Shown here in pieces: positions 21,177 through 33,119 of a DNA stretch of 64,000 bases. The stretch spans positions 5,661,912 to 5,725,911 of the forward strand of contig OZ038439.1 in NCBI GenBank assembly GCA_964036275.1, written 5' to 3'. The number at the start of each line of letters is the position of its first letter. Positions within the stretch are counted from its first letter, which is position 1. The stretch comes from Litoditis marina. Taxonomy: Eukaryota > Nematoda > Chromadorea > Rhabditida > Rhabditidae. The notes below the pieces were generated by a model, which saw only the letters and a list, made by a program, of their open reading frames with translations, was not told the DNA's origin and made no database searches. The translations under genes and the position numbers were made by a program.

Positions 21177-21214
21177 AAAACACGGAAATAGGTGTGAGAT
21201 GATGTAGGTAAGCT

Positions 21215-21625
21215 AATGCTAAAAATCAAACTGAGATGTGTTGAACTGAGACAATCAAAAAAATTAAAAGATCTAATGTACGTACAATTAATACAAAATG
21301 TTTATAGACTTAAATGAACAATGAAATTGCTAAAAACGCGCTTACACGAAACTGAGATGTGTACGACTGTCAAATTCAAAAAATAAAAAGATTGAATGCG
21401 CGCAAAATAATATACAAAATGTGTGTAAATTGAAATGTACAGCAAAATTAAACGTTCACATCCACAACTGAGATGTGTTAAACTGTCAAAATGGAAAAAT
21501 ATAAATTGCAATGTGCGCACAATGTTTATACAAAATGTCTACACCTAAAATACACAAGAAAACGTTCAAAAACGCGCTCGAACCAAAAAGAGATGTGCTA
21601 AGTTGTCAAATTCAAAAACTGAAAC
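21215..21625. repeat. Satellite, about 120-bp period, 3.5 units
   Basis: The block AACTGAGATGTGTTGAACTG...AAAATGTTTATA...AAACGCGCT recurs at about 21229, 21350, 21468 and 21588, with 10-20 percent divergence. Confidence 0.85.
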
Positions 21626-21871
21626 GCTCCCGATCTTTAGTTTAAAAAAAAACGTTATAAATGAAGAAGTCGGTATTGGCCACACCACATACAACTCACG
21701 CACAGCTGCGCGCGGTACAAATATCCGTGAAGCGCTTTCTGGCTGGCGTTTTCATTGGACACTTGCACTCGCTATAGTCGTCACCAACGGAACCGCGAGA
21801 GGGTCATGTATATCTCAATTTCCGATGTGTACGAAGAAATGGCTGAGATTGCAAAGTTTGTCGGATATATA

Positions 21872-21940
21872 CTCTCATACCGTAGTGGTTAGCGCCCAGT
21901 AACAAGTTTTTTGCCTGCAGGTTCGATTCCGGCTAGAGAC
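21872..21940 (+). repeat. tRNA-like (SINE head) sequence 2
   Basis: A-box CGTAGTGGTTAGCGC (21881-21895) and an exact B box GGTTCGATTCC (21920-21930), with a degenerate anticodon arm full of T. Likely tRNA-derived SINE. Confidence 0.5.
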
Positions 21941-22369
21941 GAAAATTTATAGGTTTGGCAACCCCTATACTAATGGTTTAGGACAGGAGAAAGTTGTTAG
22001 AGTGTGGTGAGGTACCTCGATGAGGTAATGGGAGCTAGCTGACCGGTTTTGTTAAGATTTTACGCCGACAGGCTTTAGAAAGTTTCATGAGAACGTACAT
22101 TTGCTAGGAAAAACCATCGTGCAACCAATAACAACTGTACATTTTATCAAAACGATTCCATTCCATAATTTACTGAGTTGAATCTAAATATGTGATCACA
22201 CAGCTGTGAAAGAACCCATAAATCCCTGCTGCGAATATTTTTCATCCGTTGAGAAGTAGACAGACATTTGATAGGAAGTCGAGGTATAATTGCAATGAAG
22301 TATGTCGTTGTCGTTGCCGGCCCATCTGAGAAAAAGTTATCATTTCGAAACTGCCGCTTTGCACAATAA

Positions 22370-23945
22370 TAATCGCGCGCAGCGCGAAGCGCTGTGCGAG
22401 ATTTGTCTTTGGTCCGGCTAATGCGCGCCTTCATTTTTTTAGTTTTCTCGTAAAAAGGCTCAAATTTGCAAAACAGAACTTTTACAAACTTGGGAAGTTT
22501 CTTCAGCATATTTGCAAATTGTGTTCCAAATTTGAACGAAATCGGTTGAGTTTGAGCCAAGTTATGACGTTTTCGCTTCATCCAGAGCGCCAACTTCCGT
22601 TGTGTGTCCTTCCTTCCGTCATTGCGTGCTGGGGTGCTATCTCTGTCGCAACTAAACGGATTCGTATGAAATTTGTAGTAATAATAGAACTCGTATAAAA
22701 ACGGAATGAGCGCAAATTTTTTTTTGAAAAAAAATATTTTTCACCAAGTTACCACCTTTCGAAATAAATGCCTCTGCGTCTCTCCATTTTGTGCACTCTC
22801 TCGCTCTCTCTCTGTCAGGTCGGTTATGCAAACTCTTGTAACTTAGGGTAACACTGACCGATTTCGATGAAAATTTAAATATGATACCATCGTGACTTTA
22901 ATATAAGTAAAAAGTATTCTATTGGTGACGTCATTCAGGATTCTGGAGACCCGATGACGTCATCTTTGAAAAGTGCAAAGTTGACGTCAAATATTTCTCC
23001 GAATGATGACAATAGTTGGCAAGTGGGTTATTAACGATGGATCTTCATCGAAAGGTGTCGTATTCCGGGATTCTGAATGCCAGATGACGTCAAATTTCAA
23101 AAGTAAAAAGGTGACGTCAAATTATTCTTCAAATGATAATAATAGTGGGCGACTGGTTTAATAACGATAGAACTTCATCTAAACATGTCGTTATCTGAGA
23201 TTCTGGAGGCCAGGGGACTTAATACTGGAAAAGTGCAAAGTTGACGTCAAATATTTCTCCAAATGATGACAATAGTTGGCAAGTGGGTTATTATCGATGG
23301 AGCTCCATCGAAAGGTGTCGTATTCTGGAATTCTGAAAGCCAGATGACGTCATATTCAAAAGTTCAAAGTTGACGTCAAATATGTTCACAAATGATAATA
23401 ATAGTTGGCAAGTGGGGTATTAACGGTGGAACTGCATCTGAACATGACGTATTCTGGAATTCTGAAAGCCGGATGACGTCATTTTTGAAAAGTGCAAAGT
23501 TGACGTCACATATATTTTCAAATAATGGTAATATCTTAGAAAGGGTCAATTAACGGTGAAAATCAATCTAAGAGTGACGTATTCTGGGATTCTGGAGACC
23601 AGATGACGTCATTTTTGAAAAGTGCAAAGTTGACGTCACATATATTTTTAAATGTGAAAATATCTCAAAAATGGTATATTAACGATGAAACTTCATCTAA
23701 ATATGACATATTCTGGAATTCAGGAGGCCAGGTCTCAGATGACGTGAACTTTTAAAAAAAATTGACGTGAAATATGTTTTCGAATGCTGAAAGTTTCTTA
23801 AAAATGGTCGATTTACGGTGAAACTTAATTCAAACATGATGTTTTCTCGGATTCTGAAGGGCAGATAAAGTAAGTTTCCAGAACCGCAATGTTGACGTCA
23901 TTTTTTTCGAATGGTGGTAATACTTGACAAGTGGTTCATTAAGAA
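22370..23945 (+). repeat. Dispersed repeat family 4, copy A
   Basis: Begins with the palindromic head CGCGCAGCGCGAAGCGCTGT. A conserved 200-bp body follows (ATTTGTCTTTGGTC..GGCTAATGCGCGC, ..GAGTTTGAGCCAAGTTATGACGTT). Next comes a variable middle including the phrase GCGTCTCTCCATTTTGTGCACTCTCTC, then tandem TGACGTCA-bearing units. Other copies lie at 51361-51930 and 61991-63745, all in the same orientation. Confidence 0.85.
22900..23925 (+). repeat. Tandem 130-bp units with TGACGTCA palindromes
   Basis: About eight units; the phrase GGCCAGATGACGTCA or a variant starts near 22951, 23081, 23211, 23341, 23470, 23601, 23737 and 23865. Each unit has AGATGACGTCA, then about 20 bp later GTTGACGTCA, so the sites come in pairs. 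TGACGTCA is the consensus CRE bound by CREB/ATF bZIP factors; binding here is untested. Confidence 0.85.
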
Positions 23946-24019
23946 AACAATTTTATCTGCACGGTACAGATCAAAACAGCTCTCTACATACCTACGGCAT
24001 GTTTACAAAAAGAGAAAAA

Positions 24020-24531
24020 TTCATGAAAAAGTGGGGGCCCAACGACTGTGAGATTTGTCTTCTTCTGTGCGCCCCTTAGACAGCTACACTCAAATGAAGC
24101 AGCTACTGCTACAAAAACCGAAAAATACTCATGTATAACTGTTAATTACAAACATACAAAAGTCGTAAAATATCTTTTCAAACCTGTAAACCAGAATCTA
24201 CAAATCACAGCTGCGAACGAAAGAACAACTGTTGAATAATATGCGAAGTGTTATATAATCTAGAGTTGAAGTAATGACCACAAATGCATACCATTGAGTA
24301 AAAACCAGGATCTCTATGGTTGACTACGTTGAGTTGACATCTGTGATTCGTAGATTCTAGTTTACAGGTTTGAAAAGATATTTTACGACTTTTGTATGTT
24401 TGTAATTAACAGTTATACATGAGTATTTTTCGGTTTTTGTAGCAGTAGCTGCTTCATTTGAGTGTAGCTGTCTAAGGGGCGCACAGAAGAAGACAAATCT
24501 CACAGTCGTTGGGCCCCCACTTTTTCATGAA
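24020..24531. mobile_element. Large palindrome, 190-bp arms
   Basis: 24020-24210 and 24341-24531 are nearly exact inverted copies, from TTCATGAAAAAGTGGGGGCC at the outside to CTACAAATCACAG at the inside, around a 130-bp spacer. The near identity suggests recent origin or gene conversion. No coding capacity is credible. Confidence 0.9.
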
Positions 24532-24534
24532 TGA

Positions 24535-24735
24535 ACAATATAATTCTCACTCATTCCAAATCTCAATAAATCATCACAGTCGCATATGATCGTAACCACA
24601 AACCATGGCACGATGAATGGGAAAGATTCAATTTGTATTTTCTCCACACCGCCCACTAAAACTTCGAAATTGATAGCTTGTTTTTCTGTGTTTCTAGAGA
24701 AAACAGTAATCGTTTGTTGATTCAAATCTGATAAA
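24535..24735 (-). CDS. Possible exon, unassigned
   Basis: On the minus strand an acceptor-like TTTTATCAG at about 24734 is followed by an open frame reading NQQTITVFSRNTEKQAINFE..VGGVEKIQIESFPF. Composition looks like coding sequence, but no partner exons or start were found, and the frame runs into the palindrome. Unknown family. Confidence 0.2.
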
Positions 24736-24814
24736 ACAAGAGAGTCAGTTTGATGAGCGTCCAGATCAGCCTAAGTTCGACGGTACGAAATTGTTGTAGA
24801 TTGGGGAGCAATTG

Positions 24815-25165
24815 TACAATTGCCCCCCCCCCCTCCCCTCACCTTTGGTCCCTCTCGTAGTACTATCACCCCCCTCCCAATACGAGTCCCTATAGAGAGG
24901 GGGGTTATTGTAAATGGGGGCTAATTGTACAATGTCAACGTTTAACAATCACCCCCAACAATAAAAAATGGGGGGGGGGGTGATAGTATACAACCCCGGA
25001 CCTTCTTAAAAATCGCCCTCCCCCCCCACTCAATCAAAACCTGCAGTAAAGAAGGACGTTGTACAATCACCCCCCCCCCCCCCCCCTATGGGGGTGGGGG
25101 TTGATTGTATACGGATCGGATTCTAACCTATTTCGGCTCAAGGGGGGGGGGGGGTACAATTGTAC
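24815..25165. repeat. C-run/G-run block with ATTGTACAAT palindromes
   Basis: Runs of 8-18 C or G alternate in orientation (about 24823, 24969, 25020, 25069, 25143). They are next to repeated palindromes ATTGTACAAT and GTATAC. Open frames through it are low-complexity. The G-runs could form quadruplexes on either strand. Confidence 0.8.
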
Positions 25166-25833
25166 AATATACCCCAGATTGGATAGTAACAATCGTTCCA
25201 TTCTCTCGTGCAGGAAACCAAATGTCGTGTCTTGCTTACCAGCCGCGCACCGCGTACGCGCTTCGCAAACAAAGTTTTTATTTTTTTCCGCAATTAAATT
25301 GTGATTAGATGTTCCAAACCTTTTCAAAAACCTTAAAAAAAAGTAGGACTGACCCTGTTATTATGGGAGAGTTTGAATCCTTTCCATCGTAGATGAACGC
25401 CTCATCAGGTAAATACGTGTTGAAATAGTGATATTGAAAGTGAACTCTGGAGAACAATAAACATTGAAACAAACATAGCATAATATAGTTCCGCCAGTAC
25501 ACGTACGTGTACAGCATCAAATTGTAAGTTTTAGGCGTTAGAACTATTCAGGACCTATAAAAAATGGTAAAGATGCTAACTTGTGGTTCGAAATGGGCGA
25601 GAAACGGTATTGCTTCTAATTCGTTTTAGATTCCCTTTTCTACTGCTCCAAGCGATTGCAACTTTTTTTGCTGGTTGATGCCTCAACTCTTCAGAGATGG
25701 AAACAAAACTATTAACTCCTAGCATAGTTTCCCACATGACGTAATTTTTCCAGCTTAGTATATTTTTGACGAGATGTTTAAATTTATCTATGAACGATCC
25801 AGATTCGTTACTGCATTCACCTGTCGTTGTAAT

Positions 25834-26307
25834 TAAAGGGACCGTACCTCTATAATGAGCAGTGTAGGTAATTTTTGAAAAATGAAAATAGTCATTTATT
25901 CTGTTTTGAGATGAAACTTCATACCTTACGTACTGAGATTTGAAAAAAAAAACACTATTACGGACCGAAATAGAAGCCAACAGGGTTTGGGTTACTGTAA
26001 TGCACAAATCCTTAATCTATCACTGATTTGTAGTTTTCATGATATTTACACACCTTTCTTCACATATTTCATATTGGTAACTTTGGCCATGTTTTGAACA
26101 TGGTTTTGTAATTTTGTAGGCATTTTGAAAAATTTGTACGTAGGTGAACTCGGCGGTGTATGTACGTGCGCGTGGTCGCGCCGCATTTTTGAGAACACGG
26201 AGCAAGACAGAAAGTTGACACCTATATGACGGATTTTGGTTTTTAAATTTGAACAATATCGAATAATCAGCTCAAACCTCCAAATTAAAGAGGAACGGTC
26301 CCTTCAA
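25834..26307. mobile_element. TIR element, family 5 copy A
   Basis: The left end TTAAAGGGACCGTACCTCTATAAT is the complement of the right end AAATTAAAGAGGAACGGTCCCTTCAA. A second copy with matching ends and subterminal sequence (CTCAAA..CAAATTAAAGAGG) lies at 32601-33113. No transposase frame. Confidence 0.7.
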
Positions 26308-26769
26308 GTGGTTTTTAATATAATTCATTATATACCTTTTCCCGAATGGAGCCTCCAACAAGTACTTGCAGTTGTACGTAGAAGGGTACTTGGCAGGGTA
26401 GTTGGGAGAGGTTATCTTAAATCATGTCAATGTGGAAAATAATTTTTTAAAAAATGTGATGTCAAAAAAGTGTATCTGACAATGCATATGTGGGATCCTG
26501 ACCAATTTCTAGAAACGGTAGGACAAAAATATAACTACTAAAAGTTTTTCACATAGAGACGCGTTTTCCAGTTTCTCTTTTTGATAAAATATCCACTAAA
26601 CGTTTCTGAGCAGTTTGATAATAAGAACACAACAAGCAAGCCAGAACAGCAGAAATAGTGTCTCTTTCACTCCTACTGAGACCTCACCTACAGAGATTTT
26701 ACAGAGAAGTTTAGCATTCAATTATCACTACATATAACTGAAATTATGCGAACTCATTTCCAACATATA

Positions 26770-27580
26770 GTATTGGTCATTCCTACTGAGACTTGGCAGC
26801 GAGCCAATCAATATTGCAAGCCATTTTTAACCACTTTAAAGTGGTCCAATGAACTGTAAATCGATGTTGGAGGTTGTTCAGTTCCATGAGAACATGTCAA
26901 TGAGAAAAGTCTTCAGAAAACTTATATCTGATCTGAGGAATAGCCAGTCAAAATTCTTGGCACGATGCCAATGGGTCTCAGTGGGAATGAAACGAACTGT
27001 ACTTCAGTTTGCATCAAGGAGCAGCAATTGGTAAATGCTAAAGGATACTGTAGACGTCTCAGTAAGAATGATGGCGACTATACATATTCGAGAACTCACA
27101 TTACCCGGAGTCTGCAGAACACGATTACAACCAGATGGTCGAACTGAAATCGAGAAATTACAATGTGTACTGTAATTTCAGTTCACAGAAAAACTTATCT
27201 GAGGTTTGTGCTTCACAAAAATTAGTTGAACAAATCACTGACACTTCATGTAATGAAATAATCGCATTTGTCATTCAACTGATTCTTCTCTGTCAAAAAC
27301 AAATCTAAAATGTGGGAAACGTGGTTTATTACCCTTCAATAATAAGCCAGTCTCATACCCTTCAATTTAATTCAACGTGGCTTATTAAACTTCAATTTAT
27401 TTGGTTAGACCAAATTCCATTTGTTGATCGTTCCTTGTTACCCTTACTAACTGTCCACTGCATTGTAGGAAACGCTCCATTTGTAGTTCGAGCTGCCACT
27501 GGAGAATTTAATTTTCATGGTCGACTCATTGGAGGAATACAGTGTGTTCCCTGCACCGAGTCCGTAAACTAATCTGAAAA
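26770..27580 (+). other. Possible decayed coding sequence
   Basis: Short frames such as TETWQRANQYCKPFLTTLKW (about 26787) and GNETNCTSVCIKEQQLVN (about 26983) have Cys and Trp spacing vaguely like lectin-type exons. They are broken, with no splice context. It may be a relic of the neighbouring lectin family or unrelated. Confidence 0.15.
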
Positions 27581-27619
27581 ATTACGGCGACTGATATGAA
27601 AACAAACAACAAATTCGCG

Positions 27620-27730
27620 TGAACAACAAATCCATGAAATCTAAACAATAACAAGTGCATGAAAACTAAACAATAACAAGTTCACTAAAAGTAAACAATA
27701 ACAAGTTCACTAAAAGTAAACATTAACAAG
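27620..27730. repeat. Tandem 28-bp repeat
   Basis: AAACAATAACAAGTTCACTAAAAGT and variants occur about four times. It lies exactly where the next exon of the minus-strand lectin gene should be. Confidence 0.85.
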
Positions 27731-27742
27731 ACGTGAACTGAC

Positions 27743-30700
27743 CTTGGTAGAAAAGGCGTGGTGTCGGTGATGCTGTTGTACAAACTAATTGTACTGGCAG
27801 AGTCAGAGAATGAACTCGTACTAGTCAGCGCCACTTCGACGATAAAACCAGGTGGAGCCGTGATCACGTACTCGCACGATAGACCACTGGTGTAGTAGGA
27901 AGGCCAGCCAGGAGAGTAGATCTGCAATAAATGAAGAAATCATCATAATCTCGAAACAATAAACGTGAATGATTCTTTAACATTGTCTGATATCAGGAAA
28001 CTGAGTTTCACGCTCAGCTGCAAATCCAGTCAAAACGACAGATGAGCCATACAATATAGATCAAAAACAGTTTTTATGGTGTGAATTGGTTATCACACAA
28101 CAAACTTACGGTTCCGTTTCCTTCGAAAAAGTATGTAGAAGAGCAAGTGGGAGGCGCCAGTGAGGGTAAAATCGTGGACGGGATACACGGAGTCTTCTTG
28201 GCTAGAAAATACAATCACTTGGGCCACTGCGGTTAAATTGCTCAATTTTTTTATGACTTGACACAAACACAAATTTGTATGCACGTGGAAACTCTAATTT
28301 TTTTTATTGTTTTCTGATTGTTTCGGTTCATGCTACTGTGCAAAATTTCTTCGAAAGTGGAATTGACAACGTGAACTAACTTCTCGATATACGTGAGTAA
28401 ACTGCTCTACTTTACATATTGAGTGATTTATTATGTTATTTATTTGAACAAAATATATTGTGTCACTAGGACGATTGAATGTTATGGTTATATGAATGTG
28501 AATGATCAATGATCTGACTTACGTCGCTTGCAGATAGACGTGAGATTATTAATACAAGCAGTATTGATCCATTCTCCCACTTTGATTACATCATCTCTCA
28601 GTGCCATCGCAACACAGTTACCTAGAGATGTCTCCGTGTAGCCTGTAACAAGAATTGCTTGAATTGAGAAGTAGTCAGAAAAGTGAAGTAACTTATCACT
28701 TTTATGTGTAGTGTGATTGCGATATTTTTGACAGGATCATCAAAACCGCGGTATAGTAGTGCAGTCGAGTTTGTTGATCAAATTCGTAGAATCCACATTT
28801 TTACATTACATAAGCTCTTATTCATATGTGCATTATACATGAAAACAATAGTTCATGTTTACCGTTCAATTCGAAAATGACTGTGCCATACCGAAATTGT
28901 TGTAGTCCTGTTGAGCTGGTACAGATCCATCAGTCCATTCATAGTCAAGATGACCTTTGTACTCCAATCCGATTCGGGCATAGACTTGACCGGAACGGGA
29001 CGCCAAATCACGCACAAACTCATTCTCCTGAAATTTTCGGTTTTTGCAACAACTGTTGATTTTTCGATTACGAGAGCTAATAACCCACAACTATGAACAT
29101 CTTTGGCAGCATAGATGGAAAAAGTGACCCATTTGAAGTTTTCTTACTGTACGATACAACAAGTATGTGAATCAGAATATTGTTTGAAGGAAATTTGTGA
29201 AAAAATTGGGAAAATAACCTGGCTAGAGTGAATAGAGGTCAGATGTCCGCACTCTACTCGACAAGCCGATTCAGCAGTCAATTCAGGGGTCGGCATGAGG
29301 ATCTTGTAGCAGTAATTGTTGAACTCGTAGTACGAAGAACCACAGTTCTCCACTGAAAAACCACATCACATAGAGCGTGAATATATTTTTTTGACGTTGA
29401 CAGTAACGAACAACTTTTTTTGCAAAAAAAAACCATTCACCAATACATCAGTGGTCATTGTCTAGGTTTTTGGCTGAATCAATCGATTTCATAGTCAGAT
29501 TTCGGGAAAGATATATTATATTTTGGTTATAAATTGATAGTAAGTAGAGCTATTCAAACGATTCGTCTCCACGAATGAATCAGAATGATCTACCTGCAGA
29601 GGTGTTCCGCTGACATCCATAGGCAAGACTTTGTTCATCGCACTTCCCGCTTATCCATTTTCCACTCAATGAGCCGGAGGTAGACAGATAGATGCAACTG
29701 CCAAATATCGGGTTAGGATAGCCTGGAAAGTTTGCCTAATTTTCTGTTCGTGTTAACGATTCTTTCGGTTTGAATGGTGTAGATACTTTCAAATCGATCG
29801 TAGTGTGTGAAAATTGTACACCAAGCGTTCGACACTCAGACAAACGAACAAGTGTAAAACTTGCTACCACTACTCAGTCAAACTGAGTCATCGATAGTTC
29901 GATAAGAATTCGACTTGTGTTCAGATCGATAATGCTCATTGTTTATCGTGAAAAAAGTACGGTTTCTGTGTAGTTCAGAAACATTTGTAGGTTTTACCTG
30001 GATAAAAATTGGTGAACGAAGTATTTGTGACTCTGTTTCCATCAGAGTATGTACATGACGTAGTGGTATTTCCCGAACACGTAAGTCCCAGCCAGACGAG
30101 CACGTTTAGAGTTTGAGCCTCGTTTTGGATCAATGCATTTACCTGAAACAAAACTTTCTATGAATGATTAGTGATTACATGAAAAACTATGATTGAATAG
30201 TGTTAGGAGATTCTTCTCCCGAAACTAAGCATTCTGGCATTGTATTAACTCGAGAAAAAGTGAACTATCTCTTGAACAAAATGTCATTTGTTTTTTTGGA
30301 AACGGAAGATCCTACTTTTAGAGAAAAACTGTGTAGCGAAACTCAACAGCTTGTTTTTAGTATGTGCGTGATTTTTGTTCAACACTGAAAGTAGCTGCTC
30401 TTACTCGGTTTTAACTCACGAAAGCGTTTTGCGGCTGCACCAGATACCCTCCTTGACGTTCACAATATGCCTCGGCATCCGATCGAAACTTCGGTATCCC
30501 GAATGTCTGAAGTCTACTTTTTCAACTCATCATAATATAACAAGAACTAAGATGATTTTCTGTTTTGAATAAATGTAAACACTTGTCAATGAGCTATTTT
30601 TTCTGTGTTGACAGAATTTGAGCTTTCAAGGATGGTTTGTTCTGAGTTTGGCATGCGAAAGAACTAACTGTGTTTGTACATTATTGAAAACTTTTAGTTT

Positions 30701-32305
30701 GAATATCATAAAGTTTGTTTTGCTTCTAGAAATTGGTCAGTCAGTGAACATTGATCAAAGTGTTTGCGTTTAGGCAGGGCCGTATCACATAAAAATAACT
30801 AGGGTAATAAACTGTTATCTGTGAACCCTTATTCCGGGTTATTTGGGGTACAACGAAAATGCTTTGAAATGTTTGTAGTTTGACCCCAAATAATACTAAC
30901 CGTAACCAGCTAATACGAGCTCATTGTGCGATTCATTCACATCCTTACAAATATGTGGTTTTGAAAGATGTGAGTGAATTCATTACGGTCTTCACGTAGT
31001 CTTTTCCATTACTTTGCTCACAAGTTTTTGAGTTGGTTTTGATTATGTAAATTTGATCGGTGAAGTGGCCTGAGACATAATGTTCAAACCTTATCACAAC
31101 ACAGTTGGAGTTTTTATTGTTCAACATTTATTGAACACATCAACTGTATCCTGTGGCCGTATTCACCAATGTCCCGGAAAGCAAAAATACCTTCCCGCAA
31201 AAAGGTAAAGCACGAAAATAGTATGCTGGTGAGGAGGGTCCAGAGGCTCGGGAAGCTTTTTTTCACCTTCCCGGGATACTAGTGAATACGGCCACTGAAG
31301 GAGTATCAGTGGGACCGATGAGAACTTGAGAACCATAAAGTCGTGCAACTGTGAAGTGTGAGGCTGTCGCTTACTTGCACAAATTATAAGGTGAGTCTAC
31401 CTTGTAACAAAGTCCACTTCCGATGTCTTCATACCCATCCGAACAGGTACATTCAGCTGGAAACAAGAAATACTCTCATTGACGTAGAGCCTGTTTCTCA
31501 TATGAGTTCTCTGGTGAATTTCAATTACCGCCGCGTTATTGCGGTAGATTTACGACCTTCCGTTTCCTGGTAGATTTATCAGGAAAAAATACTACCAAAT
31601 CCTAATGTAGCAGTTTGTCACGGCTTTTTACGTGCAAATCTGAGTACGTATGTTGGGAGATCCCGGCACGTTCATCCCATCCTGCGTCTCCCAGAACATA
31701 CGCTGTTTCTTTACTCTCATATCAGCTGCCGAGATACGAGTGGCGCAAAATAGTGAGGCAGAGCGAAGAAGCAGGATGGGATGTTGGTGTTGGGATCTCC
31801 TGGCATGCGTGCTTTGGTAGACACATGCTTCCAGAGTAAAAAGGAGATATTTCAATGGTCGATATAAGAAAAAAGGCATTACTAGTTGAAAGAGTGTAGA
31901 CTATCGGCACTTCCTTCTTTGTTTTTCTCACAAAATCGAACCTAATGAAATACACCAATGGTCAAAGTTCATTTCTCATAATTCCATCACAACGCGGTCA
32001 ATACATGCAAATGTTTCTGTGTTTGTGGCTTTGGTTCGATCTTTGTTGGGTTTTTTTTTCGATATCCACATAGTTTTTAATCTTTTCTCATCAAAATGCT
32101 CACTAAATATTCAAAAAAACAATACATTGTAAATCTAACTTTGTTTATGTTTACAACTTAAATATCTAAACGTACCGTAATTTACAATTTGGTTAACTTG
32201 ATCAATAAACTTATTGAATTGGAATTTTTTTTCAAAGTTATTTCACCCAAATAATACGAATTACTCACCAGATGTGACGAACAGAACAAACAGCCAGTAG
32301 AGCAT
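27743..32305 (-). CDS. C-type lectin/CUB secreted protein, copy 1 (3' incomplete)
   Basis: Exons (minus): 32269-32305, 31401-31456, 30420-30506, 29998-30142, 29594-29722, 29219-29352, 28892-29027, 28523-28642, 28110-28201, 27743-27921; phases agree throughout (about 371 codons). Residues 1-12 (MLYWLFVLFVTS) form a signal peptide, giving secretion. A Cys segment (CTCSDGYEDIGSGLCYK) follows. First lectin-like domain: AEAYCERQGG...VWLGLTC...GKWISGKC. Second domain: CGSSYYEFNNYCYK...EWTDGS...NNFG...TSICK. A CUB start follows (YSPGWPSYYTSGLSCEY). Typical EPN/QPD calcium-sugar motifs are not seen, so sugar binding is unproven. Lectins of this type act outside the cell, and many worm copies are linked to immunity or gut. 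The CUB domain is cut after PFLPR by a tandem repeat, so the 3' end is lost or missed. The gene lies downstream of copy 2 on the same strand. Confidence 0.85.
31152..31295. mobile_element. Short MITE in lectin copy 1 intron 2
   Basis: The inverted ends GTGGCCGTATTCACCAATGT (31152) and ACTAGTGAATACGGCCAC (31278-31295) bound about 144 bp without coding capacity. It lies between exons 2 and 3, so it should be spliced out. Confidence 0.75.
31635..31850. repeat. Dispersed repeat in lectin copy 1 intron 1
   Basis: Shares AATCTGAGTACGTATG..GGAG and CCTGCGTCTCCC with 16365-16450. The right part (AGCAGGATGGGATGTTGG..GGGATCTCC) is the inverted form of the left part (GGGAGATCC...CATCCCATCCTGC), giving an imperfect foldback. 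Confidence 0.6.
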
Positions 32306-32354
32306 TATGGATTCGGCAAAACTGATTGTCTTATCATTAACTTCTCTGTGTCTT

Positions 32355-32440
32355 AGCCCTCTCTGAGTCTCTCTCTCTCTTATTTTCTATCTTCTTTCTC
32401 TCTTTTTCCTTTGCCTCTATCTCTTCCTCTCTTTGCCTTT
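32355..32440. repeat. Pyrimidine-rich tract upstream of lectin copy 1
   Basis: CT-rich sequence 50-135 bp before the minus-strand ATG. It could be part of the promoter or 5' UTR, but no defined element was recognised. Confidence 0.5.
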
Positions 32441-32600
32441 CAAACTTTATTTCTCGTCCGATGCACTCGAACGCTCTAGCAACGAGTTTCTACAAAGAGA
32501 CGCGCGCGAATACGTTCTCAGAATACTGCATATATACTCTCAGAAAAATATACTATCGAAAAAACGTTGTCCGTTTTTCAGTAACCTATTGAGAAAACCT

Positions 32601-33113
32601 TTAAAGGGACCGTTTCTCTATAATTTGGATCGATTGAAAAACATGAAGTCTGTGAAGAAACTGCTTTGATAGTGTATTGATGGTCCCTTACTAATACACA
32701 AAAAAAGAAAAATGAAAATCAGTCGAGAACCAAGCCTTTTATGAGCCAAACTATCCTAAGGCTTACTGTATCGCAAAACTTTTGGTCAAAAGATGAATTC
32801 GGTTACAATACACACAACTTCAATCTTAATTAAACCAAAGAGAGGGATAGATAACTAAAACACTTTCAAATATGTCAATTGTTACGTGATTGAATTTATT
32901 ATACGTTTCACGGACGTTTTACGGACAATTTGTGCGCGTCTACATGAAAATAGGTACGTGCTGTGGCTTCCGCGTTGTGGCCGTACTCAAATTTGCTCAA
33001 AAACGACCCAAGTTGCGGAATTTACACTAACTCTGACTGTTTTGTCCATTGTTCGTCCCCATGTGTCCACTGATAACTCAAATCGTCAAATTAAAGAGGT
33101 ACTGTCCCTTTAA
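32601..33113. mobile_element. TIR element, family 5 copy B
   Basis: The ends TTAAAGGGACCGTTTCTCTATAATTTG and CAAATTAAAGAGGTACTGTCCCTTTAA are inverted repeats matching copy A at 25834-26307. Body sequence is diverged. It lies about 300 bp upstream of lectin copy 1. Confidence 0.75.
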
Positions 33114-33119
33114 GAACGT

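Noticed and set aside
21215..23925. CRISPR-like regular arrays
   Set aside because: Repeats are long, diverged and contiguous without unique spacers, and the sequence is eukaryotic. These are satellites.
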